A stretch of DNA of 14,384 nt from Promethearchaeota archaeon (GTDB lineage Archaea; Asgardarchaeota; Lokiarchaeia; Helarchaeales; RDOG01): contig RDOG01000037.1 in NCBI GenBank assembly GCA_011365055.1, forward strand, positions 1 to 14,384. Reading direction: 5' to 3'. The notes beneath the pieces were generated by a model, which was not told where the DNA came from, did no database searches, and saw only the letters and a program-made list of their open reading frames with translations. Shown one piece after another: positions 7,066 through 13,891 of this stretch; position 1 is the stretch's first letter, and each line of letters begins with the position of its first letter. The position numbers and the translations under genes were made by a program.

Positions 7066-7111
7066 TATCCATAAAATGAGTAAAATTCTAGATTCAAATA
7101 ATCAAATATAA
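7062..7111 (+). pseudogene. Possible stub of a PIN-domain toxin
   Basis: An ATG at 7062 overlaps the TGA of the antitoxin as ATGA, the usual arrangement for a partner toxin, but it stops after five codons. A second ATG at 7076 in another frame reads MSKILDSNNQI and stops at 7109-7111. ILDSN is how many PIN (VapC) toxins begin, with the first catalytic Asp. Nothing PIN-like follows, so if real this is a truncated remnant. So short a match may be chance. The rest of 7112-7315 is AT-rich with nothing recognised. Confidence 0.25.
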
Positions 7112-7315
7112 AATTGTTATTAATTTTAAAATTAACAAAAATTTCAAATTTTTACGTTTCCCAAAACCTATCTCTTTTAAACCAAATAAATGAATACAAT
7201 ATTGGGAAAATGGGTGGTGTAAAGTCATTTTATCAAATCTTTTAATTATTTATAAGACCATACTTCGTTCATCATTTTCCTAGAAATATTAAACACCGAT
7301 TTAATTAATTATAAC

Positions 7316-7330
7316 AAAATTTTATAAATT
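7316..7330 (+). promoter_or_regulatory. TATA-like box ahead of the 74-aa gene
   Basis: AAAATTTTATAAATT is a good archaeal TATA-type stretch centred near 7324. It predicts a start near 7350 and a short leader before the ATG at 7363, with GAGATGAT (7350-7357) as a weak ribosome-binding site. It would drive both 7363-7587 and 7591-9015. Confidence 0.4.
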
Positions 7331-7362
7331 CTTTAACAATAATAAATCAGAGATGATTATAA

Positions 7363-7587
7363 ATGCCATACATAAAAATCAAAAACTATTCCATCGTTCA
7401 TTCAATTGGTGGATACTCCGCAATTATTTTGTATTTGGAAAATGGTGAAAAACTAACCTTTGATAGTATTCCGATAAGTGAAGCCCGTTATCTTGTGGAT
7501 ATCTTGAGAAACGAAAAACCTGTTTGGTGGGATAATGTAAAAAAATATATTGTAAGTTACATGGAACCCGTTGGAGAGGGAGAATGA
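7363..7587 (+). CDS. Small protein: stand-alone copy of the VGEGE domain
   Basis: Unrecognised 74-residue protein. Seen: three short beta-type strands at the start (YIKIKNYSIVHSI, YSAIILYLENGE), then a helix ISEARYLVDILRNEKPVWWD (residues about 38-57), a final strand KKYIVSYMEPVGEGE. The same layout, with YS, SGE/NGE, an E..Y.(V/I)D.LRNE helix and a closing VGEGE, forms residues about 11-78 of the next protein, so the two are homologous domains. It has no signal peptide or membrane segment. The next gene begins three bases after its TGA, in the same reading frame. A regulatory or targeting role for the enzyme next door is a guess; a remnant of a longer two-domain protein is possible. Confidence 0.7.
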   Translation: MPYIKIKNYSIVHSIGGYSAIILYLENGEKLTFDSIPISEARYLVDILRNEKPVWWDNVKKYIVSYMEPVGEGE

Positions 7588-7590
7588 ACA

Positions 7591-9015
7591 TTGGGCGACG
7601 AAAAAGTCGAGGAAGTTCTAGATTATAGCTTTCTAAGAGATAATAAAGGCAATATCCATGTTCTATTACATTTTAAAAGTGGTGAAAGTGAAAATCTAAA
7701 GAATCTCCCGACTGAAGAGGTTGAATACATCATAGATCTCCTCAGAAATGAAGCTTCCATTAAATTTGATTGCGACTCGAAAAAACTAATACTCACAGGA
7801 TATGAATTAGTAGGCGAGGGTGAAGTCAAGCGCCCCAATTTGAATGAAATACTTTCAAAGCACGAAAATATTCGTAAATCTATAATCTGGGAAGATCAAG
7901 AAGGGGTTTATCCCTATGATGAATGGGTTTCTGATAGAAAGGCAGATTTAGAAGAAAAGTTTGTAATAACTTGGAAAAATGGTGGTTATTACCTGTCAGA
8001 TAAGCCTGAAAATAAGGCATCAAATAAGCTTGACGATTTCGTGGTAATGGTGCTTTCGAAAAAAGACGCTTGGGACCTTTACATTGCAACCATCGCTCAT
8101 TCCTTGGTTATGGAATTTAAAAAAGCATTATCTTGGAGCATTTCTTCATATAAAAATGAAGAATTAGCGGTATTATTTGATAGCCGAAAATTTTTTTTCT
8201 GGAAAGAAAAATATAATGGATATCAGATCAACTTTAATCAACATGCTTTTTCATTACCGTCACCACCACACAAGATTTTTCATCATTTTTTTTTAGAGAA
8301 CGGATTACTCGCTCCTACCCGTAAGGAAACCATCGCGCGCGTGCTTGAATGGTCGCGTTCGAATCTCACTCATTTTCAAGGTGGCTTTGAGACGAAAAAT
8401 ATACTCGCTCACTGGAATTATGAAGGTTTCACACCTGCTTGGCGCGTAATAATGGGAACAACTTGTAAAGGAACGCCTTGTGGGGTTCATGATGGTAGTA
8501 ATAGACATTGGATAGCCGGCTGCCATGGAATGGTTGGTTTTTTAAGATCAATCTTACGTTTAGTCAACATACCTGTAGCCAATATCCGAGTATGTAATAA
8601 TGCACTTCCTTATTTCATGACAGAAAGTCTTTATTTATCTCATGGAGATGATCCCTATGATAGTTTAAGTAAAGGGAAATTTTCAGCGGATAAATTATTT
8701 ATCTCACAAAAGCAATTTGATCAATGGTTTGCTGAAGGCGTCCAAGATAGATGCGACAAAGTTGGTGGGCGTCCCCGTGAACTTGCTGTTTGGTTTTTAC
8801 CTCTAGCCCTTTTAAAATCATATTGCAACGATTTAAAAGCAGGAAAATCACATGCGGAGGGCGAGGTTTATGAACATTTAAAGCGAAATTTCTCTCTTAA
8901 AGTCTTGGAAGACAGGGAAAAATTATGGCAACGATTAAATGAAAAAATTGAAAACATTGGAACCTGCGATGAACTCTTGGACATTAATTCTAATATAAAG
9001 TGGGAAGATGTATAA
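7591..9015 (+). CDS. Transglutaminase/papain-like protein with N-terminal VGEGE domain
   Basis: A 474-residue, apparently cytosolic protein. Residues 1-78 repeat the domain of the preceding gene and end in VGEGE. The C-terminal half has a transglutaminase-like core: helix ARVLEWSRSNLTHF (249-262), then HWIAGCHGMVGFLRSILRLVNIPVANIRV (306-334), where Cys311 at the head of the helix is the likely nucleophile and IPV matches the usual GIPAR-like strand. LYLSHGDDPYD (347-357) offers His351 and Asp353/354 as the remaining catalytic residues. This predicts a cysteine protease, peptidase or amide-transfer activity; the substrate is unknown. The start is a TTG at 7591 with GGGAG (7578-7582) eight bases before it, inside the end of the previous gene. 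Base use is richer in G+C than in the neighbours, for example around 8328-8370, suggesting transfer. Confidence 0.7.
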   Translation: MGDEKVEEVLDYSFLRDNKGNIHVLLHFKSGESENLKNLPTEEVEYIIDLLRNEASIKFDCDSKKLILTGYELVGEGEVKRPNLNEILSKHENIRKSIIWEDQEGVYPYDEWVSDRKADLEEKFVITWKNGGYYLSDKPENKASNKLDDFVVMVLSKKDAWDLYIATIAHSLVMEFKKALSWSISSYKNEELAVLFDSRKFFFWKEKYNGYQINFNQHAFSLPSPPHKIFHHFFLENGLLAPTRKETIARVLEWSRSNLTHFQGGFETKNILAHWNYEGFTPAWRVIMGTTCKGTPCGVHDGSNRHWIAGCHGMVGFLRSILRLVNIPVANIRVCNNALPYFMTESLYLSHGDDPYDSLSKGKFSADKLFISQKQFDQWFAEGVQDRCDKVGGRPRELAVWFLPLALLKSYCNDLKAGKSHAEGEVYEHLKRNFSLKVLEDREKLWQRLNEKIENIGTCDELLDINSNIKWEDV

Positions 9016-9145
9016 CAATATTCAATTAAAACCCTCCGAAAATGCTAGTAAAGATCTAAATCAAAGAAATAAAAATTAATATTACTACGAACTTGATTCA
9101 TTAAAAATAACCTAAAATACAAGAACTGATAGCTTTAAATGAAAC

Positions 9146-9200
9146 ATATAAAAAGGACATCCCTAATTCTGAACAGAATTACTGCATGTCTTTTTGATAT
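9146..9200 (+). other. Strong two-tier hairpin (terminator, small RNA or element end)
   Basis: Outer arms ATATAAAAAGGACAT (9146-9160) and ATGTCTTTTTGATAT (9186-9200) pair over 15 positions with one mismatch and one G-U pair. Inside, TAATTCT (9164-9170) and AGAATTA (9175-9181) pair perfectly around a GAAC loop. The two stems are separated by a small internal loop (CCC/CTGC). Such a layered structure is unlikely in random AT-rich spacer. It could end the upstream transcript, be a structured RNA, or be a palindromic element. Confidence 0.55.
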
Positions 9201-9204
9201 TTTG

Positions 9205-9224
9205 CATTTAGAGTTATCCGTTAT
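9205..9224 (+). repeat. Dispersed 20-bp intergenic motif, copy 2
   Basis: CATTTAGAGTTATCCGTTAT matches 5754-5773 at 19 of 20 positions, and CTTTTTG precedes both at a similar distance. It stands five bases after the two-tier hairpin, so motif and hairpin may form one element of about 80 bases. Confidence 0.5.
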
Positions 9225-9388
9225 ATATGAGATTTTTTACTTAAAAAAAATAAATCTATATCATTTTATTTTCTAATTAATTAAATTTACGTTTTATATT
9301 ACAGAAGCATTAAGTTATATGCAATCAATTTTCATTTTTTATGAATTATAATCCAACGATAATTCCGTTATTATATTCTAATAATTTT

Positions 9389-9396
9389 AAAAAAAA
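9389..9396 (-). terminator. Poly-T stretch after the Kelch gene
   Basis: Eight A's on the plus strand give a T8 run on the minus strand about 20 bases after the Kelch stop codon. T-rich tracts are usual archaeal termination signals. No stem is needed and none is evident. Confidence 0.4.
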
Positions 9397-9416
9397 GGAA
9401 GTATTATTTTATTAGT

Positions 9417-10859
9417 TTAAGGAGAATATACCCAAAGATCATTAAGACGTCTCTCTAGACCGCTGTCTTTATCGTATCCAAATCCGCCAAAAAACCAAAA
9501 ATCACCATTTTTATCCTTCCAACATGTATTAGTAGACCTACCGCCGGGAACATTTGATGAGCTTGCCACGTATTTTATTCCATATGACCCATTATTATTT
9601 ATAGAATAATTACCGTTCATCCATGTCCACATGTTGCTCCCTATATCGTACTTCCACATATCGTTGAGGCGACCAGGAATGGTACTGCTATTTCCATATC
9701 CAGTTCCTCCAAATAACCATAAATTATAGGAAGAATCAACCCAAGTGGCGCTTGCCCATCTCGCACCAGGCACGTTATTGACATCTGCAATGCCTTTCAC
9801 GCCATAAGTTCCATTATTAAATCCTGAATAGTTACCAGATACCCACGTCCACATATTGCACCCAATATCGTACTTCCAGAGGTCATTAAGGATTTCCGGA
9901 GAACTACTGACATTACCGTATCCCATCCCACCGAATACCCAAAAGTTACCCGATGAATCAGACCAAGAGCTGTGAAAATTTCTTCCACCCGGTATATTAT
10001 TGGAATTTGCTACTCCCTTCGTGCCATAAGTTCCATTATTATTCCGGGAATAATTACCAGAGATCCACGTCCACATGTTAGTCTGCACGTCATATTTCCA
10101 GAGATCATTAAGGTAACCATCAGCTCCACTTACATTGTCATATCCCCGACCACCAAACAACCAAAGGTTACCAGATGAATCAACCATTGAAGGAGCATAT
10201 GCTCTTCCACCCGGTATATTATTGGAATTTGCTACGCCCTTCGTGCCATAAGTTCCATTATTATTCCGGGAATAATTACCAGAGATCCACGTCCACATGT
10301 TAGTGCCCACATCATATTTCCAGAGATCATTAAGATAACCATCAGCACCACTTACATTGTCGTATCCAGTACCCCCAAACAACCAAAAATTACCATATAA
10401 ATCAACCCAGTAGGCACTATACCTCCTTGCACCGGGCATGTTAGCAGCATCTGCAACACCTTTTATGCCATAGATCCCACTATTATTCCGGGAATAATTA
10501 CCCGACACCCACGTCCACGTTGATCCATCAAACTTCCAGAGATCGTTAAGGTAACCATCAACTCCACTTACATTATCAAATCCATAACCCCCAAAAAGCC
10601 AGAGGTTCCCTGACGAATCAGTCCAAGAACAGCTAGTAGATCTTGCTCCAGGCATGTTATTGGCATCAGCAACGCCTTTCGTACCATAGGTTCCATTATT
10701 ACTGTGGCTATTATCGCCAGATATCCAGATAAAAGTGTCTTTTGGATATTTTCGTCCAGAATCTAGGGGTGGTATCAAAATTATTACTATGATGATAACA
10801 CTAACGATCGTGATAGCTGAAAGTACAAGAGCTAATATTTTTTTTGATCTTGAATTCAT
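9417..10859 (-). CDS. Membrane-anchored Kelch-repeat beta-propeller protein
   Basis: A 480-residue cell-surface protein. Residues 7-30 are a hydrophobic anchor after a Lys/Arg-rich start, so the rest should lie outside the cell. It is followed by six repeats of 71-74 residues, each with W.W.SGNYS, GTYG.KGVA, PG.R, a strand ending in D.SGN.WLFGG.GY, and LNDLWKYD. This is the Kelch pattern (Gly-Gly pair and spaced Trp), so a propeller of six blades is likely, the last LNDLWVYSP strand closing with the first repeat. Asn-X-Ser/Thr sites are abundant, consistent with archaeal N-glycosylation. Such propellers usually bind partners or sugars; no catalytic site is visible. GAGAGGG (10872-10866) six bases before the ATG supports the start. 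Repeats three and four are nearly identical in DNA. Confidence 0.88.
   Translation of the reverse strand: MNSRSKKILALVLSAITIVSVIIIVIILIPPLDSGRKYPKDTFIWISGDNSHSNNGTYGTKGVADANNMPGARSTSCSWTDSSGNLWLFGGYGFDNVSGVDGYLNDLWKFDGSTWTWVSGNYSRNNSGIYGIKGVADAANMPGARRYSAYWVDLYGNFWLFGGTGYDNVSGADGYLNDLWKYDVGTNMWTWISGNYSRNNNGTYGTKGVANSNNIPGGRAYAPSMVDSSGNLWLFGGRGYDNVSGADGYLNDLWKYDVQTNMWTWISGNYSRNNNGTYGTKGVANSNNIPGGRNFHSSWSDSSGNFWVFGGMGYGNVSSSPEILNDLWKYDIGCNMWTWVSGNYSGFNNGTYGVKGIADVNNVPGARWASATWVDSSYNLWLFGGTGYGNSSTIPGRLNDMWKYDIGSNMWTWMNGNYSINNNGSYGIKYVASSSNVPGGRSTNTCWKDKNGDFWFFGGFGYDKDSGLERRLNDLWVYSP
9981..10145. repeat. Kelch repeat unit, near-identical DNA copy A
   Basis: About 165 bases that match 10203-10367 at a fixed offset of 222 bases (74 codons). 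I count about eight differences, several of them clustered near 10084-10090. The other repeats of the gene differ far more, so this is a recent duplication or gene conversion within the coding region. Confidence 0.75.
10203..10367. repeat. Kelch repeat unit, near-identical DNA copy B
   Basis: Partner of 9981-10145. The in-frame 222-base offset means that recombination between the copies would add or remove exactly one propeller blade. Confidence 0.75.
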
Positions 10860-11264
10860 TTGAATCCCTCTCTTAAATATATTTATTTTTTAGTATTGAA
10901 TCTTTAATAAAGGTTTTTTAATTTTTATTTTAAATTTAACGAATTAAGGTCGTAATAATCACTATTATAATATTTTAAAATTATCTCATTTGTTGAAAGT
11001 TTAAGAATTTTTAGCATTTTTTTTCATATATTGCGTATAATGAAAATGATTTTAGTTAATATATTAATTCCTTTGTAAATTTGATATTTTTCTTTCTAAT
11101 TTTCTTTAAATAGATGAATTTATTTCTTTAATTCATTCATTTATCTAAAAAATTTTTTATTTTCGAATATAATTCAATATTAAATTAAAAAATAAAAGAT
11201 TAGATTGAAAATATTTCCTTTTTCAATTCGAAAGATAACTTTACTAAGTTTACCCATTTTAAGA
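10860..11264. other. AT-rich spacer ahead of the Kelch gene
   Basis: About 400 bases between two minus-strand genes. Near the Kelch start it holds the ribosome-binding site and TATA-like stretches, such as TTTATTAAAG on the minus strand (about 10912-10903). No coding frame, clear repeat or RNA structure was seen in the rest; long T-rich runs past the nitroreductase stop could end its transcript. Confidence 0.5.
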
Positions 11265-12146
11265 TTAAATTCGAATGACATTTAATGGTTTCCGGCTGGG
11301 AACTTCCTTATATTTTATACTTGGATAACCCAAGGTCATGACACCCCATGGACGATTACCTTTTGGAATGCCTAACTTCTTTCGTATAGCCTTATCACGA
11401 AAAACTAATTCTTGTACAGAACCTATCCAGCACGTCCCCAAACCACGAGCTTGTGCTGCAAGCATTCCATGCATGAACGCTAATCCTGCATCATTTCCAC
11501 ACATTTTTCCGTAATTTGGGGAATGTAAAATGATAACACAAGGTGCATTAAAAAATATAGGATCATTTCCTTTTTCATACGATTCAATAATTTTATTTAC
11601 CCTATCCTCTGTAGACGGATCATTAAGTTGTTCTCGTACAAATTTGGAAACGAAAGGTTTAACTAGCCATTTTATTTTAAAACCTTTTTTAAGTAATTTG
11701 AACATCTTAATCGTTTTAAAAACTAATAAATCCTTCATTTTCTTGTTGTTTATGACTATATATCTCCAATTTTGATAATTTGAAGCGTTCGGCGCATATC
11801 TCATTGCTTCAAGAACTGCATCAATTTCACTATCTGGAATTTCTTTACCGTTCTTGTATTGTCTAATTGAGCGTCGAGCTCGGAGAACGTTCATTAATGT
11901 CTCGTAATCAATTAGTTTAGAAGGTTCTCTTATATTATCAAAGGTTTTAAACGATTCCTCTGCTTCGAATCGAATTGCTTCTGAAGGACATGATGACATG
12001 CAATGCCCACATTCTATACATGCATTAAATTCATCAGAAAAAGCGGTCTGTTCGTTTTCATCTAAATGATATAACATTACTGGGCATTCTTTTGTGCATA
12101 GTTTGCAGTTTGTACATTTATTCTTATCAATTCCTAATACTCTCAT
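11265..12146 (-). CDS. Ferredoxin-nitroreductase fusion, 2x[4Fe-4S] plus FMN
   Basis: Predicted cytosolic flavin reductase that takes electrons through its own iron-sulfur clusters. Seen in 293 residues: ferredoxin part with Cys11, 14, 17, 21 (CTNCKLCTKECP) and Cys43, 46, 49, 53 (CIECGHCMSSCP), enough for two [4Fe-4S] clusters; then a nitroreductase domain opening with RRSIRQYKNGKEIP (residues 91-104), RYAPNASNYQNWRYIV (about 116-131) for FMN, and a C-terminal GLGTCWIG and WGVMTLGYP. Length and order match the archaeal and clostridial ferredoxin-nitroreductase group, whose natural substrates are mostly unknown. No strong ribosome-binding site precedes the ATG; AGATATAAATG on the minus strand near 12188 may be its TATA box. 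Function beyond redox is not predicted. Confidence 0.9.
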   Translation of the reverse strand: MRVLGIDKNKCTNCKLCTKECPVMLYHLDENEQTAFSDEFNACIECGHCMSSCPSEAIRFEAEESFKTFDNIREPSKLIDYETLMNVLRARRSIRQYKNGKEIPDSEIDAVLEAMRYAPNASNYQNWRYIVINNKKMKDLLVFKTIKMFKLLKKGFKIKWLVKPFVSKFVREQLNDPSTEDRVNKIIESYEKGNDPIFFNAPCVIILHSPNYGKMCGNDAGLAFMHGMLAAQARGLGTCWIGSVQELVFRDKAIRKKLGIPKGNRPWGVMTLGYPSIKYKEVPSRKPLNVIRI

Positions 12147-12212
12147 TTTAAAAACTCGTATTTTTTAAAAACATAAATTACATTTATATCTCATTAAAAA
12201 TAAAAAAAAAAT

Positions 12213-13418
12213 TTATTTGTAAAGCTTTGCATAACTCTGTTTTCGTGTTGTTACGTAAATTATAGAAATCACCATTATTATGCTTAGTATTGCGAAGATC
12301 CATGTAAATCCAGGTATCGAAGGAGTATTTGGAGGAAGATTTGGACTACCGAAAAATATCTTAACTTCTGGATCTAATTCTATAGTATCTACATCAGTCA
12401 AATTAAGTTCGGGATATATTGTATTATACAAGAGCATGTTTCTCCCGCCACCACCAGCTTGAGTTTTAATGTTTTTTTGCTCCGTATCATTGATTAGAAA
12501 AATATTACCGAAATCAATTTCTGATAATGTTTCATTCCCAAAAGAAATAGTTGCATTATTTGCTATTGATTGAGTTAAACTCTCGGGTTCAATCTCGACA
12601 CCATCTACTGTCCAATTTAGGTCAGAATCTCCATCAACGGAAATATCCCACATTTGTGTTATATTATTACTTTTTGAAAAATTAGCGCTGTTTGGGGTAC
12701 CATCATATATCGCATTATTTAAACTGAAATTTGAAAGCTTTATGTCCATTTTTAAACTGACAGTTTGATTTTCCACTATAAAATGAAACGTTAATTTACG
12801 ATAAAAACTGCAATTAATGTTCCAGTCAGCTGTACCATTCGAGTATTCAAAAGCATTAATTAAATGTGATTGAATTGACCAGTTTAATCCAACATTATCA
12901 TTAATAGTTTCTAATTGAGGCGGTATTATTTCAAAATCAATAACACCATGAGGGTATATTTCAGGACTAGAATAGTTTGATACTGTATTTTTAAGCCAAA
13001 GAGCATCTGTATAATCGTGTAAATTAATAAGATACGTACCATCAAAGCCAGGACCTACGGCAGTCTCTATGAATGAAAGATCTTTATGTAAATTAATTCT
13101 TCTTTGATTTCCTATCGAATCATAATATTGAAATGCAAAATCAAAAACACCCGTGTAATTATTATTTGGCTCATCAACGATTAAATGATAGAATGTATTA
13201 TTATATTCACCATAATTAATCAATACTCTCGTTGCATTAACATTGCGGGTTGTATCAAATACTGACATGTAGCTATATGTAAAATTATTTGCATCTGCGG
13301 TATTAAAGGATATTTTTTGAGTATCAATGCGATGATTTTCAGCAGAAATATTGAACCAAACAGAGAAAGAAAGAAATATTAAGCAAATAATTATATAAAA
13401 GCATTTTTTATTTCCCAT
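12213..13418 (-). CDS. Exported surface protein with C-terminal sorting-type tail
   Basis: Unrecognised exported protein of about 401 residues. Seen: a signal peptide, MGNKKCFYIIICLIFLSFSV, with possible cleavage after NISA; a long beta-rich, Asn-X-Ser/Thr-rich middle with no recognised domain; and near the end a linker NLPPNTPSIPGF, a hydrophobic helix of about 20 residues and TTRKQSYAKLYK. Such PGF-plus-helix-plus-basic endings mark archaeal surface proteins processed and anchored by archaeosortases (PGF-CTERM and related types); that this one is a substrate is inferred. An Ala-Gly-Gly-Gly-Gly stretch lies around two-thirds along. I prefer ATG 13418, since GGAG (13433-13430) lies 11 bases before it; a GTG at 13427 adds three residues but is only two bases from that site. 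Probably surface-layer associated or adhesive. Confidence 0.75.
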   Translation of the reverse strand: MGNKKCFYIIICLIFLSFSVWFNISAENHRIDTQKISFNTADANNFTYSYMSVFDTTRNVNATRVLINYGEYNNTFYHLIVDEPNNNYTGVFDFAFQYYDSIGNQRRINLHKDLSFIETAVGPGFDGTYLINLHDYTDALWLKNTVSNYSSPEIYPHGVIDFEIIPPQLETINDNVGLNWSIQSHLINAFEYSNGTADWNINCSFYRKLTFHFIVENQTVSLKMDIKLSNFSLNNAIYDGTPNSANFSKSNNITQMWDISVDGDSDLNWTVDGVEIEPESLTQSIANNATISFGNETLSEIDFGNIFLINDTEQKNIKTQAGGGGRNMLLYNTIYPELNLTDVDTIELDPEVKIFFGSPNLPPNTPSIPGFTWIFAILSIIMVISIIYVTTRKQSYAKLYK

Positions 13419-13490
13419 TTTAAACACATCTCCATTTATGTTTTATAATACTAATAAAATTCTAATAAATAAAAATTTTTTTTATTAAAT

Positions 13491-13847
13491 ATACTTGAAG
13501 TAGTATGTAGTATCAAGAATTTTAAAATATATAAAAGAAATGGATAATAATCAATTTTACTCAGATAATAGAACAAGGGATGCAGTTTTAAGGAATTTAG
13601 AAGTTATCTGTGGGCCTGTAGAAATATTTTTACTGCCTTTAAAAAACATTTTAATGAATTAAATTGAAGAACCAGAACCGGAATGCAAAATAATTTTATT
13701 TATGAATATATTGATGTTTGTACTCAAATTTTAAGGGCAATTATTCAAACTTATATTCCCTCACTTGAACGTCAAATTAAAAAGAGTTTAATGGATCTTA
13801 ATCAGGGTCAAGGTATCTTTATCAAACTTATTTCTGTTTGTATATAA
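13491..13847 (+). pseudogene. Decayed HEPN-domain toxin (DUF86/HepT-like)
   Basis: Three frame segments line up with one HEPN domain. First, ILEVVCS from 13491; second, from 13513, SRILKYIKEMDNNQFYSDNR followed by TRDAVLRNLEVICG, which matches the family's F..D.RTRDAVLRNLEVIGEA region and runs to a TAA at 13660-13662; third, in another frame from 13674, RTGMQNNFIYEYIDVCTQIL then IIQTYIPSLERQIKK, matching the R.MRN.LIHEY...IPELE.QIK end and stopping at 13845-13847. At least two frameshifts and one stop are needed. The RNase motif R-N-x3-H is changed to Gln-Asn...Tyr, so no active enzyme could result. No partner nucleotidyltransferase antitoxin is visible beside it. The order and spacing of the segments make chance unlikely. 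Confidence 0.7.
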
Positions 13848-13891
13848 CACGACATATAGAAAAAGGAAATAATGTGGAATTTATTTATCTT

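Larger units (their letters stand above)
9016..9416. other. Convergent intergenic region
   Basis: About 400 bases between the 3' ends of the transglutaminase-like gene and the Kelch gene. No coding frame of note was found. The first 125 bases are AT-rich spacer; 9146-9224 carry a hairpin and the dispersed motif (listed separately); 9225-9388 are again AT-rich; an A-run at 9389-9396 reads as a T-run downstream of the Kelch gene. Confidence 0.6.

Noticed and set aside
6780..7097. 105-codon open frame on the minus strand
   Set aside because: It is the reverse of the AbrB-type antitoxin remnant, whose protein similarity is on the plus strand.
7585..7587. TGA as a selenocysteine codon joining the 74-aa and 474-aa frames
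   Set aside because: The stop falls exactly at a domain boundary, a good GGGAG and a TTG follow, and no SECIS-like structure or known selenoprotein family is involved. Readthrough is left open but Sec is not supported.
9972..10178. 68-codon frame on the plus strand within the Kelch gene
   Set aside because: Repetitive antisense of Kelch repeats, with no independent coding features.
9500..10720. Regular repeats as a CRISPR array or tandem satellite
   Set aside because: The repeats are in frame, code for Kelch blades of 71-74 residues and vary as protein repeats do; there are no short identical repeats with unique spacers.
11265..12146. Nitroreductase domain as BluB, the lower-ligand enzyme of B12 synthesis, given the nearby cobalamin genes
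   Set aside because: It has two N-terminal [4Fe-4S] cluster motifs, lies 5.6 kb away on the other strand, and its sequence fits the ferredoxin-nitroreductase group.
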